From assembly GCA_023374025.1 (NCBI GenBank), contig SIJG01000045.1, forward strand, positions 934,777 through 998,776: a DNA stretch of 64,000 nt, read 5' to 3'. The notes under the pieces are model-generated. The model was not told the origin of the DNA, searched no databases, and was given only the letters and a program-made list of their open reading frames with translations. Positions 10,601 through 21,031 of this stretch are shown here, piece by piece. Numbering within the stretch: position 1 is the first letter of the stretch; each line of letters starts with the position of its first letter. This DNA comes from Heterodera schachtii. Taxonomy: Eukaryota; Nematoda; Chromadorea; Rhabditida; Heteroderidae. A program made the translations under genes and the position numbers.

Positions 10601-13238
10601 TTGGCAAATGCCAAAGTCGGCTCTTCAGTTTGCAAGGCTTTTCGGCCGTTGCATAATTCAATTACGCCTTACGAATTATGACAAAAACCACTCACTTTAT
10701 GACCAACGGCGTTGAAATGTGAAAGGGCAAATTGCCAATGATGTGAAAATTCGGGTGTTCCTGTGCAATTGGCAAAATAAAAAAGGTAAAAATTTCAATC
10801 CGATTCAAAATTATTTCGTTTAAATTACAATAAAGGACAAAAAAATTTAAAAAAACATTATTAGTAAAAAAGATTCCTAAGAAATCTTTTAGTAAAAAAT
10901 TTAAAGAAAAAAAAATTTTGAAAATTTTTTCAGCGGTTTTTTCGAAATTTTTTGATAAAACTTAGTATTTCATTTTTCTTAATATTTTCTTGTTAAGAAA
11001 TTTCTTAGGAATTTTTTTATTTCTAGGTTGAAAAATTTAAAAAAAAATTTTCGGGGGGGGGGGGGGGGGAACGACCTGCTCCCCCCCCCAGACATCACCC
11101 AAATTTTTCAAAAAAATCCACTATTTTTTCAAGACAACTGCTAAAAATGGCTCAAATTTTGTCATTTTTATGGACGAAATTCGTTAATAAATCGCATTAA
11201 AAATGCAAAAAAAATTTTCCCGGCGGGCGGCGCCTATCGGCACCGCCGGACCCACTTCTTCCCCAAAAGTTTTTTGGAAGGCAAAAAAGTGCTGTGAAAA
11301 GCAAAAAAAAAAGGTCGTCGCCCGAGGGGAGGTACGCACCCCCAAGCCGAAATCCTGGGACCGTCCCTGGGGGTGGGTGAATGGCAGGCCCGTATCTAGG
11401 GGGGGGGGGGGTGGGGGGGCACGTGCCCCCCCCCCCGAAATGAAAAATCAAAACATTTTCAAGCAAAAATGGGAAACTTTTCTGAAAATTTAGCTTATTT
11501 TCTTATCAGATTGCATTAAATTTTCCAAAATTTTTCCCGGCGGCGCCTATCGGCACCGCCGGGGCCCGAATTTAACCATTATTTTTTGAAAATTTGACCC
11601 CAAAATGACAAAAGCTGCGATTTTTCGGCGCTAATTCCTGTTTTTTGCCTCCAGCGTGAAGACTTTGGAAATAATACTGATGCGAAATTTTTTTGTTAGC
11701 CCGAAGAGCAAAAAAAAAAAAAAGGTCTTCGGGTGCCCTCCCCAAAATTTTTTTCTGGATACGGGCCTGGTGAATGGTATGGCCTCGCCCCTGTCCCCGG
11801 TGCCCACCTCAACCCATGAACATTTGACCGCCCCCGCATCCGTCCACACTTGCTCAAAGTCGAATTTGAGCACGTCCGCCCGATGGACATTCATACGATC
11901 CATGGAATGATTGCTCAAATGCTAATGGAAAGAAGGAAATTAAATTTAAAATGGTTGGGATTTGCATGAAATGAGAGTCCAAATTTCAATTAATAAAACG
12001 AAAAAAACTCGTATTATAATGAAAAAATTGCGATTTTCATGAACAAATGGTGTCGAATAAAATGGAGAGAAGTCAAAAAAAAACCCCAAAAAATTACTCT
12101 TTTCTTTTTCGATAAAATATCGAAATATTTAAATTGAAAACCCCAATAAATCGGTTTCAAATGTTCAGTGCAGTGTTTGTGCAAGTATTTAGATAATTTA
12201 CTGCTGGAGGTTCAACAAAAATTTTTTTTTTGTTTTTTTATGAAATAGTCGAATTTTGCAAAAAAAAAAATTCCTTTTTCTCGTGCCACTCACCTGCAAA
12301 GGCATCAAAAATTGTTTGTCGATCTCGACCACGTCCAATCGTCGGCACGGCTGCTCAAGAATGGCTGAAACGGGAAAGCGGCAAATTTGAAAATGGGGAG
12401 AGTACGGCACTTTTGGATGACGAAAGGAGGGAACGGGACCAAATCTCACCGAGAAAAAGTTTCGCCCCCGAAAAAGAGTGAAAAGACCTTTTTGGCTGAA
12501 TTAAATTTGACGCTTTTAAGGAGCAAAAATTTAGGCTAATGAAATAAGTTGGTCCCGATAGACATTTTCAACAAAGTAAACCGAACTCAAAAAACTTTAA
12601 TACAAAAAATTTGCAGCAACAAACCTCGGGTTATTCCACCTGGGCCCGGTCCAACCTCAACAACAAATGCATTTGTCACATCTCCGGCTCTCCTAACCAT
12701 CTATTTAATTAAAAATTGAAAGAATTTTTAAAACAATTTTCTTTATCCAGGGCGATAATTTTAGGTGTTAATGACCAACTGAACATGGGAGTGCGTCTCA
12801 GAAATCAAATTCCAAACAGAAAATTTCAAAAAAAAACCTAGAAATTTCTTACAATTCTAAAAAAATTTCTATAATTTTATAGAGAATTACTGATTTTTGA
12901 AATATGAATTACTTTCTGGGGGGGGGGATAAAAGTACATAACCACCAATGCAAAACCAAGTAAGAAAAATTGTAACAAAAAATTTGAAAAAACTTTTTTT
13001 TTTTGAAATTTACCCTTTCTAAATTGCCATTTTTTGAATTTCTGACAATTTAGGTTTGGTCCGAGTCGATTTTTACAAAAATAAACATTCCAATTCGACA
13101 TACCTTCCGAGTTAAATTCATATCCATTAAGTAATTTTGGCTCAGAGTCCTGTCCGCGTCCATCCGGTACATGTAGATAAAGTCGCGAAGAGCCGGCAAC
13201 GGTGGGAAATGGGGCACGACAGAACGCATTTTAAGCAT
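7601..13238 (-). CDS. tfbm-1: Mitochondrial 12S rRNA adenine dimethyltransferase, copy A (TFB1M/tfbm-1-like)
   Basis: Twelve exons on the minus strand: 13104-13238, 12625-12700, 12294-12364, 11808-11921, 10696-10760, 10289-10394, 9995-10070, 9589-9677, 9295-9410, 8188-8280, 7889-7984, 7601-7643. All phases agree and give 359 residues. Family motifs are LSQNYLMD, the SAM-binding [12 protein letters not shown] (exon 2), VVEIDKQF (exon 3), [10 protein letters not shown] (exon 4), NLPF (exon 5) and [11 protein letters not shown] (exon 8). The enzyme dimethylates two adjacent adenines near the 3' end of the mitochondrial small-subunit rRNA and supports ribosome assembly. Copy A has a shorter C-terminus: an indel in the last exon turns EGMTLEQF into EG plus TGA. 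Introns 4 and 9 hold transposon insertions absent from copy C. The start matches copy C exactly. Probably still translatable; whether it is expressed is unknown. Confidence 0.9.
8538..9115. mobile_element. 578-bp palindromic TIR element in intron 9 of TFB1M copy A
   Basis: The element opens GGTAATAGTGGAGAATCTGG and closes with the exact complement, CCAGATTCTCCACTATTACC; the arms extend for roughly 70-80 bases. Flanking 8-bp direct repeats AAGATTTC lie at 8530-8537 and 9116-9123. Intron 9 of copy C has an uninterrupted GAAATTTTTGAAAA at the matching point, i.e. the empty site. An 8-bp duplication is the hAT-superfamily signature. There is no transposase inside, only degenerate inner inverted repeats with GCTGATCACGAATCTGA motifs. 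Confidence 0.9.
11053..11069 (+). repeat. G17 homopolymer in TFB1M copy A intron
   Basis: Seventeen consecutive G, followed within a few bases by a run of C. It is one of more than a dozen long G or C runs in the window's noncoding DNA, several of them next to inverted-repeat elements. Confidence 0.85.
11385..11769. mobile_element. 385-bp TIR element in intron 4 of TFB1M copy A
   Basis: The left end is CAGGCCCGTATCTAGGGG and the right end GGATACGGGCCTG, giving inverted termini of about 12 bases with subterminal G runs. Perfect 8-bp direct repeats GTGAATGG flank it (11377-11384 and 11770-11777). Copy C carries the uninterrupted site just after exon 4 (GGCCATATCAGTCACC against GGCCATACCATTCACC here). 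Inside is the palindrome with core GGCGCCTATCGGCACCGCC near 11537. It is non-autonomous and hAT-like by target-site length. The ends resemble GGGCGTATCTAGGGGGG near 46026, which suggests another partial copy there. Confidence 0.88.
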
Positions 13239-13497
13239 TTGCTCTAATCAGTACAAAAATAAAAGAAAAAAGACAGTAAACATACAGTACATAGTCATTG
13301 TTATAACGCAATGATTAGACGAAAAAGCAAACCAAAGAAAGACATTATTTTATTACCCTCTTTAAAAAATCCTGGATTGACCAGCTTTTGAGAGACCGAG
13401 TCCGGAAATCGGTTGCTTCTAAAAAACAGTTTGGTTTCTATATTAGTAACTCAACAGCTTTATCTGTTCTCTATTGCCTTTTTTCAAAAATCTGTTA

Positions 13498-13530
13498 GGC
13501 GCCATTTCTTGGCATTCCGTCCCTATTGCT
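13498..13530 (-). pseudogene. Remnant of the guanylate-kinase 3' end
   Basis: Thirty-three bases match the last codons, stop and first 3' bases of the guanylate-kinase gene (compare the + strand near 36034-36059 and the complement of 29878-29911). The shared block includes GGCATTCCGTCCCTATTG. It lies upstream of TFB1M copy A in the same relative orientation as the larger kinase fragment upstream of copy C. The duplicated block therefore once carried the kinase tail followed by TFB1M. Confidence 0.75.
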
Positions 13531-13940
13531 TTTTTTAATTTTGTTAGAAATAAACCTCTTAAATTTTCAGTTGTCTTTTCATTACCACAGCTTCGTTAAA
13601 TTCGCAAATATAAATGTTTTTAAAAATGTACTCATAAAAATCATTGATTAGCATAAAAATGCCAAAATTATCAGTCTGCTTCACAAATATAGCTGAAAAA
13701 TTTTTTTATTCAGAGTTTCACTTCTCTTACGAAGGAATAACAATTTTATTTCAAACTAATATGTTAAATTTGTTTTTTTTTCATCCTTCACAATTTATCC
13801 ATCGCATGTTCCATGATTTAGCATAAAATAGAAAATATTAAAGTACACAATATTATTAAAAAAATATTATTTTTTTTAATTTTGAAAAATTAAAAGGGAG
13901 CTTAGTTGTCCATCAGCCGAAGTGTCTCATCATTTCGGCA

Positions 13941-14014
13941 CTGCTTTTCACATAGCATAGGGTAATGGCAGCCAATTCGTCCCAATGCCCAGTCGGGTGA
14001 CCAACTCCTCCTAT
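13941..14014 (-). pseudogene. Isolated fragment of TFB1M exon 10
   Basis: The + strand AATGGCAGCCAATTCGTC and AGTCGGGTGACCAACTCCTC match exon 10 of the TFB1M copies, most closely copy B, which shares ATAGCATAGGG just downstream. An extra base (CCCAATGCCC for CCATGCCC) breaks the frame and no other exon is nearby. The same fragment, with about 100 bases of the same flank, recurs at 19741-19813, so it has spread as part of a repeat. Confidence 0.75.
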
Positions 14015-15230
14015 GAATTGTTACCCGTGTTTTTTTTGCCAAAAAATAGCTACAGATTTCCAAAAATATGTTGAGTCCATGGTGATGATATGTGTGCCGC
14101 AGGGATAAACTTTGGAAATTTAAATCAATTGTTGAGAAAACTAAGTAAATTTTCCTATTTTTCTTGAAAATTTTAGAAAAAATCGATTTATTTTGAAGTT
14201 TTCATCCCAAAGATTTTGCTTAAAAATTTATCGAATATTTAAAAAAAAAATTAATTATCCGATTTTAAAGCGATCAGCAAAATCCGACCTATTGTTAACC
14301 GGTACCCCTGCTGGTTTTCGGCCCCTCCCCCCTTTACCGGACTCGAGTTTCATTACAAAAACAAAATGGAGCATTTAACTGGCAAAAAACTTTAAAAAAT
14401 AAAATTTAAAAAAGAATTACCAATTTTTTCGGTACCGAATGAAAATATTTTTCGGCAACGTTTCGGTTCAGTAATACATTTCAGTTAAAAGTATCGGTAC
14501 TACTACATATACTCTGATCTTAATGAAGCTTAATTAGCGAATTCACAAGCGAAACAAATTTTTGGATTATTAAATAACTCTGTGAATGGGAGAAAACGAT
14601 TAAATCAGTGCCGAAAAGGAATGCCGTAATCTGTGAATGTGAATTTTGTTGATCAAACTTTGGAGAGGCGGCAGAGGAGCAATTCGGCATTAAAACTTTT
14701 ACTGGGCGGAGAAAGTAAAATATAATTCAATATGTCTCATCATTTCCAATGCGTTTATCATTTGTTGATCACTGATCAATGAGCAAAATGGGAGAGATTA
14801 TCGGAAAGTATAAATGGTAATGAAAAATGAGACTTGTTGTATACGCCATTTTATATCCAAATTACTCAATTAAAGAAATGTCAAACAAATTTAATGGAGT
14901 GTTTCTATTCCCCCCCCCCTCCCGCCGAGTTTAATTTCAGAAAAAACGGGCAAATGAGACACTTTGGCATTGCCTTTCCAGCAGAGAAGCACCAAGTGAG
15001 AGAGAGTGTAAGTGAGAGACGGGAGGAAAAGCGAGAAAACGCAGAGACAGACACCGAAGGAAAAGCGAGAGAAGCAGAGAGTGCCCCTCCGGGGAAGAAA
15101 AACGAATGGCCACTTTTTTACTTTTGCTGCTGGGATAAGTCCAACATATCCCAAATTGCCAGCAGCGGCGTCCTTTCCATAATAATTTTAATTAACTAAT
15201 TAATTAACCCAAACCCAAATTGCCCTTCCA

Positions 15231-15383
15231 ATGGCCCCTAATTGCCTTCCGCCCGAACTTTTGTTCGAACTTGTGCCCTTCGTCCCTGCCAAATGCGCTG
15301 TTCCGAATGTGTTCTCGTCCTGCCGACTTCTTCACATCCTTTTGCATTCTCGAGTCGTCAAATGGAAAGAGTGGCGAGAAAAG
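15231..15383 (+). CDS. F-box-like first exon (third copy of the family)
   Basis: ATG opens a 51-codon exon containing LPPELLFELVPFVPA, SCRLLHILLHSRVVKWKEW and a GT donor after AAG (GAAAAG|GTATTA). The pattern of conserved Leu/Pro, then SC..LH and a closing Trp, resembles an F-box, which would bind SKP1 in a ubiquitin ligase; the match is by eye only. Homologous first exons open the genes at 41390 and 51843, where the donor falls four codons earlier. The exon ends in phase 0, as does the start of the plectin-repeat exon at 16560, so splicing between them is possible but unproven. Confidence 0.55.
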
Positions 15384-16559
15384 GTATTATGTTTTTCAAA
15401 TCATAAAATTGGGGCCCAATCAACTCGAAAAACCGTCCTAATTTTTACCAAAATCAAATATTTTGGGTTTGCTATGAGAAAAGCTTATAAAGGCTATCGG
15501 ATGGTACCAAACGTTAAATTTTGCTGACTTGCATAAATTATGACCAAGGTTGTAAATTATAGGGACTAAATGAACTAAAACGCTATAAAATGGCGAAATA
15601 TGGACTAAAAACTTCCAAAATTTAAAAAATGAATTCTATCTTAAAAAATTGGTGAAATATTTTTTTAACCCCGTTCTTTTTAGCATAATTTTTATTTTTT
15701 TTGGCTAAAATTTCCGAGAGCGGGATCGGTAGTTCAAAATTTTCCGGGACAGGAGTCCCGAACGGGAATCCGTAAAAATCCCGTTCACCGAAAGCGGGAG
15801 TCGGGAGCGGGACTCCCGTAAAATCCGGCGGGAGTCCCAATCCCGCAGGGCTCTAGTTTTTACATATATTTTTTTACGGTTTTGTTATGGCGAGAGAAGC
15901 CCAAAAATAGTGTTTTCTCCAAACAATTTTCGACTTAGATCGACTTATAAAACATAATAATACATATTTCTTGGTGTTGTCACATATTTTGGCATTTTTG
16001 GGTTTTTAGCACATAAAAATCCGAGATCTAATTATGATATTTGTGAGGTAAATTGAATGTGTGCTTCTAAAACGATTTAAATTTTTACCAAAATAACTTT
16101 TGTACACAGCCGACGGAATAACAAAAATTTGGCGATGTGTTTTATATTTGAATTTGAACGTTCTGAGAAAAAAAAAAGGCAAATGAGCTACTCAACAAGC
16201 CCGTTCATTGTTAAAAATATCTTAAAATCCACCTAAAATATTCAAAATTTGATACAATATGTATTGCAATTTTTTGGGAAAATTGCTTAATATGAATATA
16301 AAAATCTATAAAAAAAATTTCCCACAGGCCCTAAAAACCCTTTTTCTTTTAAAAAAATTGAGTCAAATTCACAAAATTTGTCATTTTTTTGATAAAATAT
16401 GTTAACAAAGCATGTACGAATTTTCAAACTTTCCTCGGCGACGCTTACCGATACTTTAAATTTCCGGGCTCAATTAATAATAATTGTAGAAGGAAAAATG
16501 CAAAAATTTTTACCATTACAAAAAAATCATTCTTTTAACTAATTTAATTCGATTTTAAG
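15384..16559. other. AT-rich gap with a hairpin-rich patch
   Basis: Lies between the F-box-like exon and the plectin-repeat exons, as an intron or spacer. At about 15715-15850 there is a cluster of short inverted motifs built on CGGGA/TCCCG, such as GGGAGCGGGACTCCCG. The rest is AT-rich with nothing recognisable. Confidence 0.5.
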
Positions 16560-19410
16560 TTGAAAATGAATCCAATTGACGACCAAATGTTCAACGAATA
16601 CTTTGGACTAAAACACCCTGTAACAAAACAGAATATAACAGTCAATCAAGCAATCGCAAATGGACTTTATCAACCCGAGACTCGGAAATTTATCAACCCA
16701 AACACCGGCCAGGAGATGGATGCTTTCGACTCTCTTGAGTTTTATTCGGCTGGTTCTATCAATCGTTTAGTCAAAAGGGGAGCATTAAGAGTGAACACCA
16801 AGGACTTGGCCGTTGCCTTGGAATTTTGTAAGTGGGCGAGAAATTACACGAGACAATTTGTCATTAAATGAGAATTTTACACTTAATCGACAATAAAACA
16901 TTTCTTTCCATTAAGTTTTTCTTGACGCAATTCACGGAGTCTTTCGGCTGCTTGAGTACGAAATGTCGTTACCAGAGGCACTCAAATACGGATATCTCAA
17001 AATTCCAATGGAACCCGAGACATTTTCACTCACTTTGAGTGACTGCATTGAGAAGAATTGGATCAATGAACAGTCGGGCCAGTTCATTTCCCGTCTCGGC
17101 GAACCGTATACCATCAGCCATGCATTGCATTCCGACACTGACTGGCCACCGCCAATTCTGAAGCGCAATGTGCGCGAATTCTTCGACTCGGTCACCAACG
17201 CGTGGTTGACCATTACGGAGGCAGTGAACCGTGGCATTTTGAATGCAGAAACGGGCATTTTCACTGACCGAAAAAGTGGCAGACAGATGTCGTTGGCAGC
17301 AGCGCACCAGCGGAGACTCATCCAAAAACCGCTGACTTTGACTGAAGCCGTGGAGAGGAATGTTTGGAGCGAAGGCGGACGTTTTCAAAATGGCGGCACC
17401 CATCACACTCTGCTACAGGCGAGGGCTGGGTCTTATAGTCATTAAAAATCCTCTATTTTAATAATATTGCTGAAAGAATATCGAAACACTGTCCAAAACT
17501 GGGAAAAGGTCCAGTCGTCCCCCCCACGAAAATTAAAAAAAAACAAAAATTTCAAGCCTAGAAACTTTATAAAAAAAAATTATTAGAAAATTTTTTAGTT
17601 AGAATTTTTTTTTAAATTTTTCGGGGGGGGGGGGACGGCGGGGTGGGGAAACGAACTGCACCCAGATCCAACACAGCAAATAGTTAAGAAGAAAAAATTG
17701 CGATATGCATTTTGCAGGCCATTAATTGCGGGATTCTCGACATGGATGTTCGGCACATTTTGTTGGGCGGGGAAACGCTTTCAATAAGAGAAGCGTTGGA
17801 GAAAGGAATGTTGCTACCGGATGGAATAATCGTCTCGGAGAATGCATTTGGCCACAATTTGGAGCACATGACTTTACGCATGGCTTACGAAAGAAGCATT
17901 TTGCGGGGTCGCGTTCGCTACACGATTTTCGATCTCAGAGGTTTCAAGCAAGAAGAAAATCTGTCTCTGTTGAGTTTCAACGACGCAGTGAAGGCCAAAA
18001 TTGTCAAGATTTGCAAGGTGTGTCAATTTGAACAGTGGGAATGTAAAAAAACATTGGTTGAAGTTTACATCCCTTAGGCCGGAATGGGTAGGTCACTCTC
18101 ACCAACTATTCCCCAGTATTCCCAATAAAATTAATTTTTCAGAATTTTAAAATTGAATTAAATTTTTTTGTTTTAAATCTTTTCGCAACAGTTTTTTGTG
18201 TCCGCCTTCCTAATGCGCCTGAGTCAAGGGGTAACCTGACCCTTGGTTTTGGAGGGGGGCGGGCTGAAACATAATTCGATTTTAGGCGTGTAGCTTTTGC
18301 TTTTTTGAAATCCCGAATTAGGGGGGGGTGTATTTTGCAAAATGTTTAGCTGTTTATCGCAAAAAATTACTATTTTTTGCCATTTGGCCTCAATTTTTCA
18401 AAAAATATGGTAAAATGGGGGTCCGGCGGTGCTGATGGGCGCCGCCGGGAAATTTTTAAAGAATTTTAACCTAAATTTGTTAAAAAATTGTTTAAAATTT
18501 TTTACTTTTTGGTTTCGGGGGGCGGAGGGGCTTAGCTCCCTCAGCCTCCCCCCGCCCCCCTCCCTACGCCCTTTTCCTGGGTGCATATTCCCATCAAAAA
18601 TATTTTTTTTCTTCTTTTGAGATTTTTAGAATTTTTTCCTGTAAACCTTGTCTCAAAAAAGTTAGTGTTTTCAATGGAAAAACTTTTAAAAACCAATAAA
18701 CAAAAAAATAAGCATTTTCCAACGTAATTAGGTTAATTGAATATAATATTTTCCAAACTAATTACATTTTTTTTTCACAGTCGAAAAGTGAGAAGGAAAG
18801 TGTGAAGTTTGTCCGAGGTCATCAAATGCTGTCGCTTGAAGATGCCGCGAAACAAGGATTGGTCAACCCGAGACTTTATAAGATTCTTACGGATCCTCTC
18901 GGCTTGCGCATTAAAGGAACAAAATTGGTGTTGACAAGTGCGGTCGCAAGTGTGCGTTTTATATCTATCATTTAAAATTTTTTGAAAATTTTTTTATTTT
19001 CTGGAAAAAACCCTTATACCATTACCCCGGTGCGAAGGGTGCCCATTTTTTTTGCCCCTTTGGGGATGAGGGGAGGAGGGAGTTAATAAAGCAGATAACT
19101 TACCGTATTTTCTCTAATTATCACCCCGGGGAAATTTTTTTTTCAACCTCCCCAGTAAGGGGGGAGGGTATAATTGAAGTAGGGGTGATAATTAGAGAAA
19201 ATACGGTATGTTGGTTTAATTTTCGCGTTTTCTTTCAAGTCAGTTTTGGACACGTCCAAAGGTGTGCTGGTCGGTCTGAGCAATCGTCGTGAAATGTCTG
19301 TCCGTGATGCGTATGCCAAAGGGCTTTTTGAAGATGTTGGAGATGCGCTTCACCTGGCCGCGCTGCTCGACGTGCACCCGTCACTTTTGACGCCGGCAAT
19401 GGACGCGTGA
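16560..19410 (+). CDS. Plectin-repeat protein (plakin family, VAB-10A-like), apparently 5' incomplete
   Basis: Five exons in phase: 16560-16827, 16916-17418, 17718-18017, 18781-18949, 19244-19410, giving about 468 residues. The protein is a run of plectin repeats, seen in GLYQPETRKFINPNTGQEMD, ALKYGYLKIPMEPET, AVNRGILNAETGIFTDRKSG, AINCGILDMDVRH and AAKQGLVNPRLYKILTDP. In VAB-10A and vertebrate plakins such repeats bind intermediate filaments at attachment sites; no actin-binding, spectrin-repeat or GAS2 part is seen here. Exon 16560 opens after an AAG acceptor in phase 0 and has no clear own start, so the N-terminus is missing, lies upstream, or is the F-box-like exon at 15231. Intron 17419-17717 starts with GC (CAG|GCGAGG). 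TGA at 19408 ends the frame, though GC|GTGAAA there could be a donor. It may be a broken or derived plakin copy. Confidence 0.85.
19101..19208. mobile_element. 108-bp palindromic MITE in plectin-gene intron
   Basis: The left arm is TACCGTATTTTCTCTAATTA (continuing TCACCCC) and the right arm is its exact complement, ending TAATTAGAGAAAATACGGTA. Arms of about 27 bases enclose a G/C-run centre. The termini begin and end in TA, as in elements that target TA, but a separate duplication cannot be told from the repeat itself. It has no coding capacity and sits in the last intron of the plectin-repeat gene. Confidence 0.8.
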
Positions 19411-19740
19411 AAAATAACGGGCATAAATTGGCAGAAAATGGACTTTCCGTTTTCGTTTTGTTGTTGCATCTCACACTTACGGCACATTTCTCATAATTTA
19501 TTCTGCTTTTCATTCCATAATTAATACAGAATGTTTGGTTTGCTCTTTGCTAAATGTCACATGCCCATTGAGAATGAGGGCAGCGCTTCTGTCCTTAAAT
19601 ATTAAACTATAATATTATTTAAAAAATATTATTTTTGAGTTTTTACAAATTAAAAATATTATTTTTTTTAATTTTGAAAAATTAAAAGGGAGCTTATTTG
19701 TTAGTTGTCTCCATCAGCCGAAGTGTCTCATCATTCCGGC

Positions 19741-19813
19741 ACTGCTTTTCACATAGCATAGGGTAATGGCAGCCAATTCGTCCCAATGCCCAGTCGCGTC
19801 ACCAACTCCTCCT
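19741..19813 (-). pseudogene. Second isolated fragment of TFB1M exon 10
   Basis: Nearly identical to the fragment at 13941-14014, with the same left flank (AATTTTGAAAAATTAAAAGG) and the same right flank ending AGCTACAGATTTC. Here that flank is followed by the composite element at 19863, while at 14060 it continues as CAAAAATATG. The earlier copy therefore shows the left junction of the element's unoccupied site. Confidence 0.75.
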
Positions 19814-19877
19814 ATGAATTGTTACCCGTGTTTTTTTTTGCCAAAAAATAGCTACAGATTTCGGTAATAGTGAAGCT

Positions 19878-20265
19878 GGGGGTCGGGGTCACTTCGGCGC
19901 GGACCATTTCGGCGCCCCAAATTTTGAAATGCCATAACTTTTTTATTTGTCAGTTAACTTTAGCCAATCTAATATCATTTTAAAGCTCTATGTGTTCTCT
20001 ACATTACATGCCAAAATTGAAAAGAATCATTCAAAAATAAAAAAAGTTATTGCACGCGGCGCCCAAAAAGCCAAGAAAAAGTCAATTTTTGAGGGTTTTT
20101 GGTCATATCTTTTTTGTAAACTGACAAATTTTTTTGAAATTTTGCAGGCTAATAGAGAATCTCAAGAGCTATCGAATGATACCAAAAATATATAATTTGG
20201 TTGATAATGACAAAAGTTGTTAGAAACGGCGCCGAAAAGGGCCGGCGCCGAAGTGGGCGGTTCCC
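19878..20265. mobile_element. 388-bp TIR element, 'CACTTCGGCGC' family
   Basis: The ends are GGGGGTCGGGGTCACTTCGG and the complement of GGGAACCGCCCACTTCGGCG. Perfect 8-bp direct repeats GTGAAGCT flank it (19870-19877 and 20266-20273). Removing the element and one repeat restores the arm of the surrounding composite repeat (GTGAAGCTGGTGCC), which matches the complement at 22535-22551. It is the same family as 56276-56891, in the opposite orientation. No open frame of note; non-autonomous, hAT-like by duplication length. Confidence 0.9.
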
Positions 20266-20370
20266 GTGAAGCTGGTGCCCTCCCCCCCCCCCTTTTTGGA
20301 ATAAAAATTATTTTTTTCTAAAAAGTCATGAAAACACTTTTTATGGGGTTTTGAGGGTCGCTGATCACGA

Positions 20371-20753
20371 CGGTCTACCTCAGTTCGGCCCCGGCACGGT
20401 TCGGCCCTAGCATGTTTTTGACTATAACTTTTTTCTTTGCCAACCAAATCTAACAATCTTGGTATCATTCGATAGCCCTAAGTGTTCTCTATTAGCCTGC
20501 AAAATTTGGAAAAATTTCATTAATGTTTAAAAAAAGTTATGGTCCGAAGAGTTCAAAAACCAAATTTTCCAACTTTTTTGGCTCGAACTTTTTTTAAACT
20601 GAACAAATTTTTTTGGAATTTTGCAGGCTAATAGGGCATCTGAAGAGCTCTCGAATGATACCAACAGAGTTGGATTTGGTTGGCAAAGAAAAAAGTTATA
20701 GTGCAAAAACATGCTGGGGCCGAACCGTGCCGGGGCCGAACTGAGCCGGTCCG
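20371..20753. mobile_element. 383-bp TIR element, 'CAGTTCGGCCCCGGCACGG' family
   Basis: The left end is CGGTCTACCTCAGTTCGGCC and the right end the complement of CGGACCGGCTCAGTTCGGCC, both continuing through CCGGCACGGTTCGGCCC. Perfect 8-bp direct repeats GATCACGA (20363-20370 and 20754-20761) flank it. The target is the common repeat sequence GCTGATCACGAATATGACAT, seen uninterrupted at several other places in the window. Inside are inverted copies of the motif TTGGTATCATTCGA, near 20460 and 20660. Confidence 0.9.
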
Positions 20754-21031
20754 GATCACGAATATGACATTCTTTTCGACCAACTCCGATACCCGGACCC
20801 GAGTTCGAACAAAAAATCGGAAATTCAAATTTTACGATTTTCCATTTTTAGTCTAAAAATGGTTTAAATGACCTTTTACTTAAGCACTGATGATATTTAG
20901 ACTATTTTCGTGTATTTAAACAATGTCGCCAATTTTTTGGCGACGAGAGTCGGCAAATGGGATGGGACATTTGCGGAAGGGACCAAATGGGGAAAGAAGG
21001 AACCAATGCGAGATGGAAGGGCCCCAAGGGC

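Larger units (their letters stand above)
13239..15230. other. Intergenic region upstream of TFB1M copy A and of the F-box-like exon
   Basis: Contains a remnant of the guanylate-kinase tail (13498-13530), a TFB1M exon-10 fragment (13941-14014) and, towards 14500-15230, sequence related to the regions upstream of the two other F-box-like exons, including a purine-rich stretch of GAGAGA/AAGCGAGA blocks near 14996-15080. No complete gene is seen. Confidence 0.6.
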
